From positions 1-33,243 of the forward strand of contig LSIB01000043.1 of assembly GCA_001556025.1 (NCBI GenBank): 33,243 nt of DNA, read 5' to 3'. This stretch comes from Rhizobiales bacterium CCH3-A5. Lineage in GTDB: Bacteria; Pseudomonadota; Alphaproteobacteria; Rhizobiales; Beijerinckiaceae. Below are positions 1 through 8,274 of the stretch, piece by piece; positions within the stretch are counted from its first letter, which is position 1, and each line of letters starts with the position of its first letter. Below the pieces are notes generated by a model, which saw only the letters and a program-made list of their open reading frames with translations, was not told where the DNA came from and did no database searches. A program made the position numbers and the translations under genes.

Positions 1-29
1 CTGGTCCAGCGTCCGTCACCTCACCCCTG

Positions 30-52
30 CCCCTCTCCTTACAGGAGAGGGG
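30..52. terminator. Hairpin after xylG
   Basis: Perfect 9-bp arms (30-38 and 44-52) enclose a 5-base loop. The plus-strand side is followed by TTCTTTC, and the hairpin lies 18 bases past the xylG stop. It could end transcription from either side. It also resembles short GC-rich palindromes dispersed in related genomes, so terminator function is inferred. Confidence 0.45.
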
Positions 53-70
53 TTCTTTCAGCGCCCTCTT

Positions 71-850
<780 letters not shown>

Positions 851-855
851 CGCAG

Positions 856-2172
856 TTACCCCAGCCGCTTGCGATAGATGCCGTCGAGCCAGACGGCGAC
901 GACGAGGACGAGGCCGACGACGATGTTCTGCAGCGGCGTGTCGACCCCGATCAATACCATGCCTGACTGAAGCGACTGCATGACGAGCGCGCCCAGCATC
1001 GCGCCGGCGATGGTGCCGACGCCGCCGGCGAGCGAGGTGCCGCCGATGACGGCCGCCGCGATGACGTAGAGCTCGTCGAGTTGGCCGGCCGAATTCGTCG
1101 CGGCGTTGAGCCGCGCCGTCGAAATGCAGGCCGAGATGCCGACCAGCGCGCCCATCAGCCCATAGACCAGCGTCAGCACCTTGCGGGTGTTGACGCCCGA
1201 AAGCTGCGCGGCCTCCGGATTGCCGCCGATGGCGAAGACATAGCGCCCGAAGCGCAGCCGCGTGGTCAGCACCGTGATGGCGACGCCGACCGCCAGCGCC
1301 AGCAGCACCGGCACGGCCAGCCCATGGCCGATGAAAAGCCCGCCCGGCGGCCAGACCAACCCCTTGGCCTCGGTCAGGCGGCGGGCGATGCCGGCCGGCA
1401 GCGGATAGGCGTTGGCGATGGCGACCGTGACCAGCACCGCGCCGCAAGCGACGCCGGCGACCAGCCCCTCGGCCCAGAGCGGCCGCAGGGCGAAGCCGAA
1501 GCGCACCCGCCTGCGCCGCGCCAGCACGACCCCAGCGAGGATCAGCGCGCAGATGACCAGCCCGATCGCCCAGGAGGCGGAGGTTCCGATCGCGCCCTCG
1601 ATGCCGCCGCCGAGCGGACGGAAGCGCGAATCCATCGGGGCGATGGTCTGCCCTTGCGTGACCCACCAGGCCGCGCCGCGCCAGACCAGCAGGCCGCCGA
1701 GCGTGACGATGAACGAGGGAATGGCGAGGTACGCGATGAGCGCGCCCTGGAACATGCCGAGGATGCCGCCGAGCCCGATCGCGACAGTAAGGCTGACGAT
1801 CCAGGTCAGCGGATGCTCGAAGCCCCAGATCTCGGGCAGCAGCCTGACCTGCACGAGGCCTACGACCATGCCGACAAAGCCGAGCATCGAGCCGACGGAA
1901 AGGTCGATGTTGCGGGTGACGATGACCAGCACCATACCGCAGGCCATCACCGCGATCGAGGCCGTCTGGACCAAGAGGTTCCAGAGGTTGCGCGGGGTCA
2001 GGAAAGCCCCGCCCGAAAGCCAGTTGAAGCCAAGCCAGATCACGGCCAAAGCCGCGACCATGCCGATCATGCGCGGATCGACCTCGATCTCGCGCATGCG
2101 GTCGGCGAGCGACCGGGCCTGCGCCGGCGATTCCTGCACCGATCTTGCCGGTGCGGGGGCCGTCTCAGTCAC
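856..2172 (-). CDS. xylH: Sugar ABC transporter permease, XylH-type
   Basis: This is the inner-membrane permease of the xylose-type importer, 438 aa, BPD_transp_2 (RbsC/XylH) family. Many hydrophobic segments follow a polar N-terminal stretch of about 35 residues. The family-typical stretch [10 protein letters not shown] lies near residue 88, and [11 protein letters not shown], which resembles the permease-ATPase contact loop, lies in the C-terminal half. A polar, Arg-rich insert ([10 protein letters not shown]) sits mid-protein, as in XylH proteins that are longer than RbsC. The start is GTG at 2172 and overlaps the 3' end of xylF by 8 bases, which suggests translational coupling. The assignment to xylose rather than another pentose rests on the neighbouring XylF. 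Confidence 0.88.
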   Translation of the reverse strand: MTETAPAPARSVQESPAQARSLADRMREIEVDPRMIGMVAALAVIWLGFNWLSGGAFLTPRNLWNLLVQTASIAVMACGMVLVIVTRNIDLSVGSMLGFVGMVVGLVQVRLLPEIWGFEHPLTWIVSLTVAIGLGGILGMFQGALIAYLAIPSFIVTLGGLLVWRGAAWWVTQGQTIAPMDSRFRPLGGGIEGAIGTSASWAIGLVICALILAGVVLARRRRVRFGFALRPLWAEGLVAGVACGAVLVTVAIANAYPLPAGIARRLTEAKGLVWPPGGLFIGHGLAVPVLLALAVGVAITVLTTRLRFGRYVFAIGGNPEAAQLSGVNTRKVLTLVYGLMGALVGISACISTARLNAATNSAGQLDELYVIAAAVIGGTSLAGGVGTIAGAMLGALVMQSLQSGMVLIGVDTPLQNIVVGLVLVVAVWLDGIYRKRLG

Positions 2173-3217
2173 AAGCGGCGACCTTGCCGGCAGCGACGCC
2201 CTGACACACAGCCGACTTCGGAGCCCAGCCGGCGTCGATCACGACCTTGAGGTTGTCCTTGGTCACCGGCACGGGCTTGAGGAACAAGGCCGTCATCGCC
2301 TGCTTCGACGGGCCCTGGTTCCAGGCCGTCGCACCCGCAACCTCGGTCAGCTTGGCGCCGCCGGCGAGCTTGATCGCGATTTCGGCGGCGTTGCGGCCGA
2401 GTTCGCGCGCGTCCTTCCAGATCGTCACGGTTTGCGTGCCGAGCGCGATCCGGTTCAGAGCGGCGCGGTCGGCGTCCTGGCCCGAGACCGGCACGGAGCC
2501 GGCGAGCCCTTGGGCCGCCATGGCCGCGATCGCACCGCCGGCCGTGCCGTCATTGGCCGCCACCACTGCGTCGACCTTGTTGGCATTGCGGGTGAGGAAC
2601 TGCTCCATGTTCTTCTGCGCGTTGGCCGGCAGCCAGCCGTCGGTGAAGGCCTCGCCGACATTCTTGATCTTGCCGGCGTCGATCGCAGGTTTCAGCACCT
2701 CGATCGAGCCCTGGAACAGGAAGCCCGCATTGGGATCGGCGCTGGAGCCCTTGATGAAGACGTAGTTGCCTTCGGGCTTCGCCTTGAGGATTTCGCGGCC
2801 CATCATCCGGCCGACCTCGACATTGTCGAAGGTCAGGTAGAAGGCCTGCGGGATTTCGATCAGCCGGTCGTAGCCGACGACAGCGATGCCCTCGTCGACC
2901 GCCTTCTGCACGGCCGGGCGGATGGCCTGGGCATCCTGCGCCAGCACGATCAGCGCCTTGGCGCCGCGCGCGATCAGGCTCTCGACATCGGTGAGCTGTT
3001 TTGCGGGCGAGGACTGCGCATCGGCCGAGAGATAGGTGCCGCCGACCTTCTCGATCGCGGCCTTGATCGCGGCCTCGTCGGTCTTCCAGCGCTCCTCCTG
3101 GAAGTTCGACCAGCTCACCCCAATGACGGGGCCCTTGGCCTGGGCGAAGGCTGCGGCGGAGAGGCCGGCGGACGCGGCGAGCGTCAGGCCGGCGGCGACA
3201 AGTATGCGTGCGATCAC
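2165..3217 (-). CDS. xylF: D-xylose-type periplasmic binding protein
   Basis: This is the periplasmic sugar-binding protein of the importer, 350 aa. A signal peptide covers about residues 1-25, with a hydrophobic core and a likely cleavage after AFA. The mature protein carries XylF hallmarks: [12 protein letters not shown] near the start, then [22 protein letters not shown] and VSGQDAD in the second half. GTG at 3217 was chosen because GGGAGA lies just upstream and the signal peptide begins immediately. The ATG at 3274 would add 19 polar residues before it. A perfect 10-bp palindrome (3231-3240) lies next to the ribosome binding site and suggests control by a LacI-family repressor. Exact sugar specificity cannot be read from the sequence. 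Confidence 0.88.
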   Translation of the reverse strand: MIARILVAAGLTLAASAGLSAAAFAQAKGPVIGVSWSNFQEERWKTDEAAIKAAIEKVGGTYLSADAQSSPAKQLTDVESLIARGAKALIVLAQDAQAIRPAVQKAVDEGIAVVGYDRLIEIPQAFYLTFDNVEVGRMMGREILKAKPEGNYVFIKGSSADPNAGFLFQGSIEVLKPAIDAGKIKNVGEAFTDGWLPANAQKNMEQFLTRNANKVDAVVAANDGTAGGAIAAMAAQGLAGSVPVSGQDADRAALNRIALGTQTVTIWKDARELGRNAAEIAIKLAGGAKLTEVAGATAWNQGPSKQAMTALFLKPVPVTKDNLKVVIDAGWAPKSAVCQGVAAGKVAACD

Positions 3218-3230
3218 GGCGACATCTCCC

Positions 3231-3240
3231 GAAACGTTTC
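3231..3240. promoter_or_regulatory. LacI-family-type operator next to xylF start
   Basis: GAAACGTTTC is a perfect 10-bp palindrome with a central CG, the core seen in many LacI/GalR-family operators (PurR, Cra, cre-like sites). It lies 14 bases before the xylF GTG, directly upstream of the GGGAGA ribosome binding site. A bound repressor there could block transcription from a promoter upstream. No lacI-type gene lies in the window, so the regulator would be elsewhere. Confidence 0.5.
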
Positions 3241-3470
3241 CCACGGCCGCACGCTCTCTTGGGGCCGGCTCCACGAGCCGCCGGGCGTCTGGCTTCAGGG
3301 AGGTGAGCGTATCGTGGGGCGCACTGTCAAGCCGCGCGACGCCTGTCTATCGACGCAATCATGGCGAGCGCCCTGCACCGACGCAGCCCCGTCATTCGCG
3401 CAAACCCGTGGCCAAATTCGCAGCCTCGCGCATACTGCACGCATCACGCATACGAGGAGAACACGACGCC

Positions 3471-4934
3471 ATGCCGACGCCTGCCTACGACATCGTCATC
3501 CGCGGCGGTACGCTCGCGACCGCGACCGATGTGTTCAGGGCCGATCTCGCTATCAGGGGCGAGGCCATCGCGGCGATCGGGCAGGGTCTTCCGGCCGGTG
3601 CAAGCGAGATCGACGCTTCGGGAAAACTGGTCCTGCCGGGCGGCGTCGATGCGCATTGCCATATCGAGCAGTTGTCGGGCGGCGGGCTGATGAATGCCGA
3701 CACCTTCGAGACCGCGACGCGCTCTGCCGCTTTCGGCGGCACGACCTCGGTGATCTCCTTCGCCGCGCAGCATCGGGCCAAGAGCCTCGCGACCACCGTC
3801 AGCGACTACGCGGCGTTGGCGAAGAAAGGCGCGATCGTCGACTACGCCTTCCATTTGATGGTGGCGAACCCCGACGAGCAGACCATCGCCACCGACCTGC
3901 CGGCGCTGATTTCGGCCGGGCACCGCTCGGTCAAGGTGTTCGTGACCTATGACGCCGTTCAGGTCGACGACCAGCAACTGCTCGATGTGATGCTCGCCGC
4001 GCGCCAGGCCGGAGCGCTGGTCTGCGTCCATGCCGAGAATCACGGGCTTCTGAAATGGATGGGCGAGCGGCTGACGAAGCGCGGCTATGTCGCGCCGAAG
4101 TACCATGCGGTCAGCCATCCGCGCACAGCCGAGGTCGAGGCCTTCCACCGGCTGATCGCCTTCTCGGAATTTCTGGACCAGCCGATCTGCATCTTCCACG
4201 TCTCGACCGCCGAGGGCGCCAGAGTGATCCGAGAGGCGCGCGGGCGGGGCGTCAAGATCTATGCGGAGACTTGTCCGCATTACCTGGTGATGACGGCCGA
4301 CGAACTCGACAAACCCGGCATCGAGGGCGCGAAATGGATCTGCTCGCCGCCGCAGCGCGAGGCCGCCGACCAGGAGGCGCTGTGGCAGGCGCTGGCGCTG
4401 GGCGATCTGCAGATCCTCTCCTCCGACCACGCGCCATACCGCTTCGACGAAAGCGGCAAGCTCTCGGCCGGGCCGAACCCCGGCTTCAAGCAGATCGCCA
4501 ACGGCATGCCGGGGCTGGAGATGCGGCTGCCGGTGCTGTTCGACGCGATGGTCTCGAGGGGCAAACTGGGACTGAAGAAGTTCGTGGAACTGACCGCGAC
4601 GGCCCCGGCGCAGATCTACGACTTGCCCGGGAAGGGCTCGCTTGCCATCGGCATGGATGCCGATATCGCGATCTGGGATGCCGGGCGCAAGGTGACGCTG
4701 TCCAACGACCTGCATGACAACACCGGCTACAACCCCTTCGCGGGACGGACCATCACCGGCTGGCCGGAGACGGTGCTGCGGCGCGGCGAGATCGTGATCG
4801 AGGACGGCGCGCTGCGAGCTGCCGCGGGGTCGGGCCGGCTGATGCTGCGTGCGGCCGGCGAGGCGACCAAACCGACGGGGCGGTTGTCGCCTGAATTCGA
4901 TAGATCGCGGAATTTCGGAGCGGAGCTCTACTGA
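3471..4934 (+). CDS. Dihydropyrimidinase / D-hydantoinase
   Basis: This is a cyclic amidohydrolase that opens dihydropyrimidine or 5-substituted hydantoin rings to N-carbamoyl amino acids, in the cytoplasm; 487 aa, the usual length. The binuclear-metal site is visible: HCH (62-64), the candidate carbamylated Lys K155 in SVKVFVTYD, H187 (HAEN), H243 (HVST) and D319 (SSDHAP). After the HxH motif it reads IEQLSGG rather than the LEMPFGG common in characterised hydantoinases, placing it in a different subgroup. ATG at 3471 follows GAGGAG at good spacing. The longer open frame upstream shadows the antisense xylF gene. Its stop overlaps the racemase start by one base, so the two are probably cotranscribed for catabolism of hydantoins or related ureides. 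Confidence 0.87.
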   Translation: MPTPAYDIVIRGGTLATATDVFRADLAIRGEAIAAIGQGLPAGASEIDASGKLVLPGGVDAHCHIEQLSGGGLMNADTFETATRSAAFGGTTSVISFAAQHRAKSLATTVSDYAALAKKGAIVDYAFHLMVANPDEQTIATDLPALISAGHRSVKVFVTYDAVQVDDQQLLDVMLAARQAGALVCVHAENHGLLKWMGERLTKRGYVAPKYHAVSHPRTAEVEAFHRLIAFSEFLDQPICIFHVSTAEGARVIREARGRGVKIYAETCPHYLVMTADELDKPGIEGAKWICSPPQREAADQEALWQALALGDLQILSSDHAPYRFDESGKLSAGPNPGFKQIANGMPGLEMRLPVLFDAMVSRGKLGLKKFVELTATAPAQIYDLPGKGSLAIGMDADIAIWDAGRKVTLSNDLHDNTGYNPFAGRTITGWPETVLRRGEIVIEDGALRAAAGSGRLMLRAAGEATKPTGRLSPEFDRSRNFGAELY

Positions 4935-5596
4935 TGTCCGGCACCATCTTCATCATCAACCCGAACTCGACCGAAGCCGTCACCGCCGGCATCGACAAGG
5001 CTGTCGAGCCGTTGCGCTCGAGCGACGGCCCGGCGATCGAATGCCTGACGCTTGTCGAGGGCCCGCCCGGCATCCAGTCGCAACGCGACGTCGATGGCGT
5101 CATCGGACCGCTTTTGAAGCGGGCGGCCGGGCTCGAGAACGAAGCGGCGGCCTTCGTCGTCGCCTGCTTCTCCGATCCCGGCATGCATGCCTTGCGCGAG
5201 CAGAGCCGGCGGCCGGTGCTCGGGATCGCGGAATCGGGGGTGCTACAGGCGCTGACACTGGGCCAGCGCTTCGGCGTGATCGCGATCCTGCCGACCTCGA
5301 TCCCGCGCCATCTGCGCTATTTCGGCGCGATGGGAGTGATGGCGCGCTTCGCCGGCGACCTCTCGATCGGAATGGGCGTGACCGAGCTGTCGAACGAGGA
5401 GAAGACGCTGGAGCGCATGACGGCGACGGGCCGGGCACTGCGCGATGTCCACCATGCCGATGTCGTGGTGATGGGCTGCGCCGGCATGGCGCGCTTCCGG
5501 CGGCCGCTGGAGGAGGCGCTGGGCATCCCGGTGGTCGAGCCGACGCAGGCCGCGACCGCGATGGCTGTCGGCCGCGTCAGGCTGGCGGCGGCCTGA
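4934..5596 (+). CDS. Hydantoin racemase / Asp-Glu racemase family protein
   Basis: This 220-aa protein belongs to the Asp/Glu/hydantoin racemase family, whose hydantoin members interconvert D- and L-5-monosubstituted hydantoins by two-cysteine acid-base catalysis. The N-terminal IINPNS (7-12) is typical. The two catalytic cysteines are C78 (VACFSDPG) and C182 (MGCAGM), at nearly the positions known from rhizobial hydantoin racemases (about 76 and 181). The start overlaps the hydantoinase stop (TGATG), supporting one transcript and a joint role. No N-carbamoylase gene is present in the window. The stop abuts the cobO stop on the other strand with no spacer. An arylmalonate decarboxylase-like role is less likely given both cysteines. 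Confidence 0.82.
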   Translation: MSGTIFIINPNSTEAVTAGIDKAVEPLRSSDGPAIECLTLVEGPPGIQSQRDVDGVIGPLLKRAAGLENEAAAFVVACFSDPGMHALREQSRRPVLGIAESGVLQALTLGQRFGVIAILPTSIPRHLRYFGAMGVMARFAGDLSIGMGVTELSNEEKTLERMTATGRALRDVHHADVVVMGCAGMARFRRPLEEALGIPVVEPTQAATAMAVGRVRLAAA

Positions 5597-6208
5597 TCAG
5601 AACTCGATCCCCGCCTGCGCCTTCACGCCGGCGGCAAAGTGGTGCTTGACCAGCGTCATCTCGGTGACGAGGTCAGCGGCCGCGATCAGCTCCGGTTTGG
5701 CGTTGCGGCCGGTGACGATGATGTGGAGATCGGCGCGGCGGGCCGACAGTGCGGCCACGACCTCGGCGAGCGGCAGATAGTCGTAGCGTAGCGCGATGTT
5801 GAGTTCGTCGAGCACGATGAGGCGGATCGTCTCGTCGGCCATCAACTCTCTCGCTTTCTGAAACGCGCGCCCGGCGGCGGCGGTGTCGCGGGCCTTGTCC
5901 TGCGTCTCCCAGGTAAAGCCCTCGCCCATGGTGTGCCAGACGATCTGGTCGCCGAAGGCATCCAGCGCCTTGCGCTCACCGGTTTCCCAGGCACCCTTGA
6001 CGAACTGCACCACGCCGACGCGCCAGCCATGACCGAGCGCGCGCAGCATCAGCCCGAAGGCGGCGGTCGACTTGCCCTTGCCAGGGCCGGTGTTGACAAT
6101 CAGCAGGCCCTTTTCGATGGTTTTCGAGGCGACCTCGGCGTCCTGCACCGCTTTGCGTTTGACCATCTTCGCCTTGTGGCGGGCGGCGTCTTCGGCATCC
6201 GTCGTCAT
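5597..6208 (-). CDS. cobO: Cob(I)yrinic acid a,c-diamide adenosyltransferase
   Basis: This CobO/BtuR/CobA-type corrinoid adenosyltransferase transfers the 5'-deoxyadenosyl group of ATP to Co(I) of the corrin in the cytoplasm; 203 aa. The P-loop GPGKGKST spans residues 41-48 and is followed by the family stretches VQFVKGAW and VLDELNIAL. The C-terminus KAGIEF-like ending (here AQAGIEF) is typical of the family. ATG at 6208 was chosen. A GTG codon at 6211 gives one extra residue and is also possible. The start overlaps the cobP stop, so cobP and cobO form a two-gene operon reading away from the riboswitch. Confidence 0.93.
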   Translation of the reverse strand: MTTDAEDAARHKAKMVKRKAVQDAEVASKTIEKGLLIVNTGPGKGKSTAAFGLMLRALGHGWRVGVVQFVKGAWETGERKALDAFGDQIVWHTMGEGFTWETQDKARDTAAAGRAFQKARELMADETIRLIVLDELNIALRYDYLPLAEVVAALSARRADLHIIVTGRNAKPELIAAADLVTEMTLVKHHFAAGVKAQAGIEF

Positions 6209-6723
6209 CACTTCACCTGCATCGGCAAACCAGCGACCACGAAGACCACGCGCCCGGCATGGCCCGCAAGGCGCTGGTGCAGGCGACCGGCTTCGTCGCG
6301 AAAGCGCCGCGCGAGCGCGTTATCGGGCACGATGCCGAGGCCGACCTCGTTGGAGACCAGCACGACCGGGCCGGCCACGGCGACGCAGGCGGCGATCAGG
6401 TCGTCGCAGGCGGCGACCGTATCGCGCTCGGCAAGGATGAGATTGGTCAGCCAGAGCGTCAGGCAATCGACGAGGACCGGCTGTCCCGCTGGCCGGGCGC
6501 GAATCGCGTCCGGCAGTTCGAGCGGCGCATCGATGGTGATCCAGTCCGGAGAGCGCCGCGCCCGGTGCTCGGCGATGCGAGCGGCCATTTCATCGTCCCA
6601 GGCCTGCGCGGTCGCGATATAGGTCCAGGGCGCGGGCAGAGCCTCGACCAGCGCCTCGGCATGCCGGCTCTTGCCAGAGCGCGCGCCGCCGAGGACGAGA
6701 GTGAGATGGGGGAGGTCCTGCAT
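6208..6723 (-). CDS. cobP: Bifunctional adenosylcobinamide kinase / adenosylcobinamide-phosphate guanylyltransferase
   Basis: CobP (CobU in Salmonella) phosphorylates adenosylcobinamide and then adds GMP, activating it for nucleotide-loop assembly; 171 aa. Visible motifs are P-loop GGARSGKS (12-19), the HRARR segment with H53 as the likely guanylylated histidine, DCLTLWLTN in mid-protein and NEVGLGIVP, all conserved in the family. It is first in the minus-strand cobP-cobO pair. Its start is 24 bases from a 102-bp palindromic repeat in the divergent intergenic region shared with the riboswitch. No riboswitch is seen on the minus strand, so control by B12 is not evident. Confidence 0.93.
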   Translation of the reverse strand: MQDLPHLTLVLGGARSGKSRHAEALVEALPAPWTYIATAQAWDDEMAARIAEHRARRSPDWITIDAPLELPDAIRARPAGQPVLVDCLTLWLTNLILAERDTVAACDDLIAACVAVAGPVVLVSNEVGLGIVPDNALARRFRDEAGRLHQRLAGHAGRVVFVVAGLPMQVK

Positions 6724-6747
6724 CGTGGCGGCCCGTGACGAAACAAA

Positions 6748-6849
6748 CCCTCATCCTGAGGAAAAGCCGCAGGCTTCGTCTCGTAGGAGCCTCCAGTGCG
6801 CGCTGGACGATCGTTCGAGACGCCGCTTCGCGGCTCCTCAGGCTGAGGG
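6748..6849. repeat. 102-bp palindromic repeat, copy 1 (intergenic)
   Basis: The ends form an inverted repeat, CCCTCATCCTGAGGA (6748-6762) against 6835-6849, with one mismatch. The centre carries CAGTGCGCGCTGG, also found in the copy in cobG (13040-13141). Both copies are exactly 102 bp. It lies between cobP and the riboswitch, which are divergent, so it may affect transcription or transcript stability on either side. It looks like a mobile palindromic unit without its own gene. Confidence 0.85.
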
Positions 6850-6910
6850 TCGGGAAGAAGCGAGCGAGTTGCATTGCACACCCGCCCGCACATGGCTAAT
6901 GATCATCCAT

Positions 6911-7066
6911 GACGGTGCCCCGGCAACGGGGTGAAAAGGGAACGCGGTGAAATGCCGTGGCTGCCCCCGCAACTGTAAGCGGCGAGCCTCGCGCCATCGG
7001 CCACTGGGAGCGATCCCGGGAAGGCGGCGAGAGGTCTTAGACCCGTGAGCCAGGAGACCTGCCGTC
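6911..7066 (+). promoter_or_regulatory. Cobalamin riboswitch
   Basis: The conserved core is readable in order: GGGAA, GGTGAAA and GGCTGCCCCCGCAACTG (6959-6975), then GTAAGCGG, and near the 3' end the B12 box AGCCAGGAGACCTGCC (7048-7063). A closing stem can form between GACGG (6911-6915) and CCGTC (7062-7066). The class binds adenosylcobalamin or a related corrinoid and normally lowers expression of the downstream genes. It sits 139 bases before hupE and reads into the cob series. A possible promoter is TTGCAC (6874-6879) with TAATGA (6897-6902), but both boxes are poor matches. Confidence 0.95.
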
Positions 7067-7205
7067 AAGACTGCTTCTCATGGGCCCATCGGACGGGGTG
7101 TTCCGACGGCGGCTGTGTCCGTGCGACCGATTCGGCCGCGCGGCTCCGTCTGTGGGAGCTTTGGCCGGCCGCGAGGCTGGCTGCCTTTGACGGAGATTTG
7201 AGACC
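7067..7205 (+). promoter_or_regulatory. Riboswitch expression platform / hupE leader
   Basis: This 139-base leader links the riboswitch to hupE. GACGGAG (7189-7195) contains the hupE Shine-Dalgarno and is exactly complementary to CTCCGTC (7144-7150), so a hairpin could hide the ribosome binding site. GACGG also recurs at 7092-7096 and 7105-7109, and CCGTC at 7062-7066 in the aptamer closing stem, so several pairings compete. No hairpin with a U-run, as expected of an intrinsic terminator, was seen. Control of translation initiation is therefore favoured, as an inference. Confidence 0.45.
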
Positions 7206-7841
7206 ATGACCCCGTTCGCACGCTTCGCTCTCGCACTTGGACTTGCCGCCCTCGCGGTCTCGCCGGCACTCGCCCACCATCCGATGGGCGGCGCGACGCC
7301 GACCACGCTTGCCCAGGGGCTGCTCTCGGGTCTCGGCCACCCCATCCTCGGGCTCGACCATCTCGCCGCCCTGATTGCGGTCGGCCTGGTCGCGAGCCGC
7401 TTCGCCTCGGGCGCGCTGCTTCTGCCGGTGCTCTGGATCGTCGGCATGGCGCTCGGCGCCTTCGTGCATATGCGCGGCATCGACCTGCCGGCGGGCGAAC
7501 TCCTCGTCGCGGCCAGCGTCATCCTGATCGCGGCGCTCGCGATCTGGCGGCCAGCGCTGCCGCTGCCGGCGCTCGGCGCGCTCTTCGCGGCGGCCGGCTT
7601 CGCCCACGGCCATGCACTGGCGGAGGCCATCATCGGCGCGGACCGCATCGTCGTCGGGGCTTATCTGGTCGGCCTCGTCGCGGTTCAGGCGGCTGTCATG
7701 GTCGGCGCCACCCTGCTGGCGCGCCGGCTGTTCTCGGTCGAAAGCGGCTCGCCGCTGCCGCTGCCGCTGCGCGCGATCGCGGCCGGGCTCGCCGTGGTCG
7801 GCGTCGTGTTCCTGGCCTCGGCGCTTCCCGGCGCGGCCTGA
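7206..7841 (+). CDS. hupE: HupE/UreJ-family membrane protein, probable cobalt importer
   Basis: This is an inner-membrane metal permease of the HupE/UreJ family, 211 aa. A signal-like N-terminus ends at ALA (about residue 22) and is followed by HHPMGG. Several hydrophobic helices follow. The family motif HPILGLDHL lies near residues 48-56 and FAHGHALAE in the second half; their His and Asp residues are likely metal ligands. HupE proteins are linked to nickel in hydrogenase and urease loci, but those under B12 riboswitches are predicted cobalt transporters, and here the gene directly follows such a riboswitch and heads a cob series. The GGAG Shine-Dalgarno (7192-7195) may be masked by the leader. 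Cobalt specificity is inferred from context. Confidence 0.87.
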   Translation: MTPFARFALALGLAALAVSPALAHHPMGGATPTTLAQGLLSGLGHPILGLDHLAALIAVGLVASRFASGALLLPVLWIVGMALGAFVHMRGIDLPAGELLVAASVILIAALAIWRPALPLPALGALFAAAGFAHGHALAEAIIGADRIVVGAYLVGLVAVQAAVMVGATLLARRLFSVESGSPLPLPLRAIAAGLAVVGVVFLASALPGAA

Positions 7842-7854
7842 GCCGCAGCCAGCC

Positions 7855-8274
7855 ATGACCGACGCCTTGCAAAGGCCGCGCCCGGAGACGGGCGCGGACT
7901 CGGTGCGCATTCTCGTCTGTGCAAGCTGCCGCGCCGTCGGCGGCGAGCCCGATTCGGCACGTCCGGGCGCAATGCTGGCCGCTGCTCTTAACGCGGCGCT
8001 GGCCGAAGGCGACCACCCCGACATCGCTGTCGAGACCGTGGAGTGTCTCTCGGTATGCAAACGCCCTTGCACGGTCGCACTGACTGGGGCGGGACGCTGG
8101 ACCTACATCTATGGCGATCTCGACCCCGACGCCGGGGCCGCGACGTTGCTTGCCTTCGCGCGCCAGTACCGCGAGACGACCGACGGCATCGTACCCTGGC
8201 GAGAGCGCGCCGAGGCGATCCGCAAGGGCGTCGTGGCGCGCATTCCTCCCTTTCCGCTTGCGAGAACGCCGTGA
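7855..8274 (+). CDS. DUF1636 family protein, ferredoxin-like cysteine pattern
   Basis: This small soluble protein (139 aa) belongs to the DUF1636 family, which has no assigned biochemical role. Near the N-terminus it has CASC, and in the middle C-x3-C-x3-C (CLSVCKRPC), a spacing that recalls thioredoxin-like [2Fe-2S] ferredoxins or a metal site. There is no signal peptide or membrane segment. It lies 13 bases after hupE, and its TGA overlaps the GTG of cobW (GTGA). Placement between a cobalt permease and a CobW metallochaperone suggests metal handling or electron supply for corrin synthesis. That role is inference. Confidence 0.75.
   Translation: MTDALQRPRPETGADSVRILVCASCRAVGGEPDSARPGAMLAAALNAALAEGDHPDIAVETVECLSVCKRPCTVALTGAGRWTYIYGDLDPDAGAATLLAFARQYRETTDGIVPWRERAEAIRKGVVARIPPFPLARTP

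Noticed and set aside
3302..3330. xylF promoter from the minus-strand TTGACA at 3330-3325
   Set aside because: No acceptable -10 lies 16-18 bases downstream, so the -35 match alone is not enough.
1412..3470. Long plus-strand open frames opposite xylH and xylF
   Set aside because: They are low-complexity translations antisense to well-recognised transporter genes.
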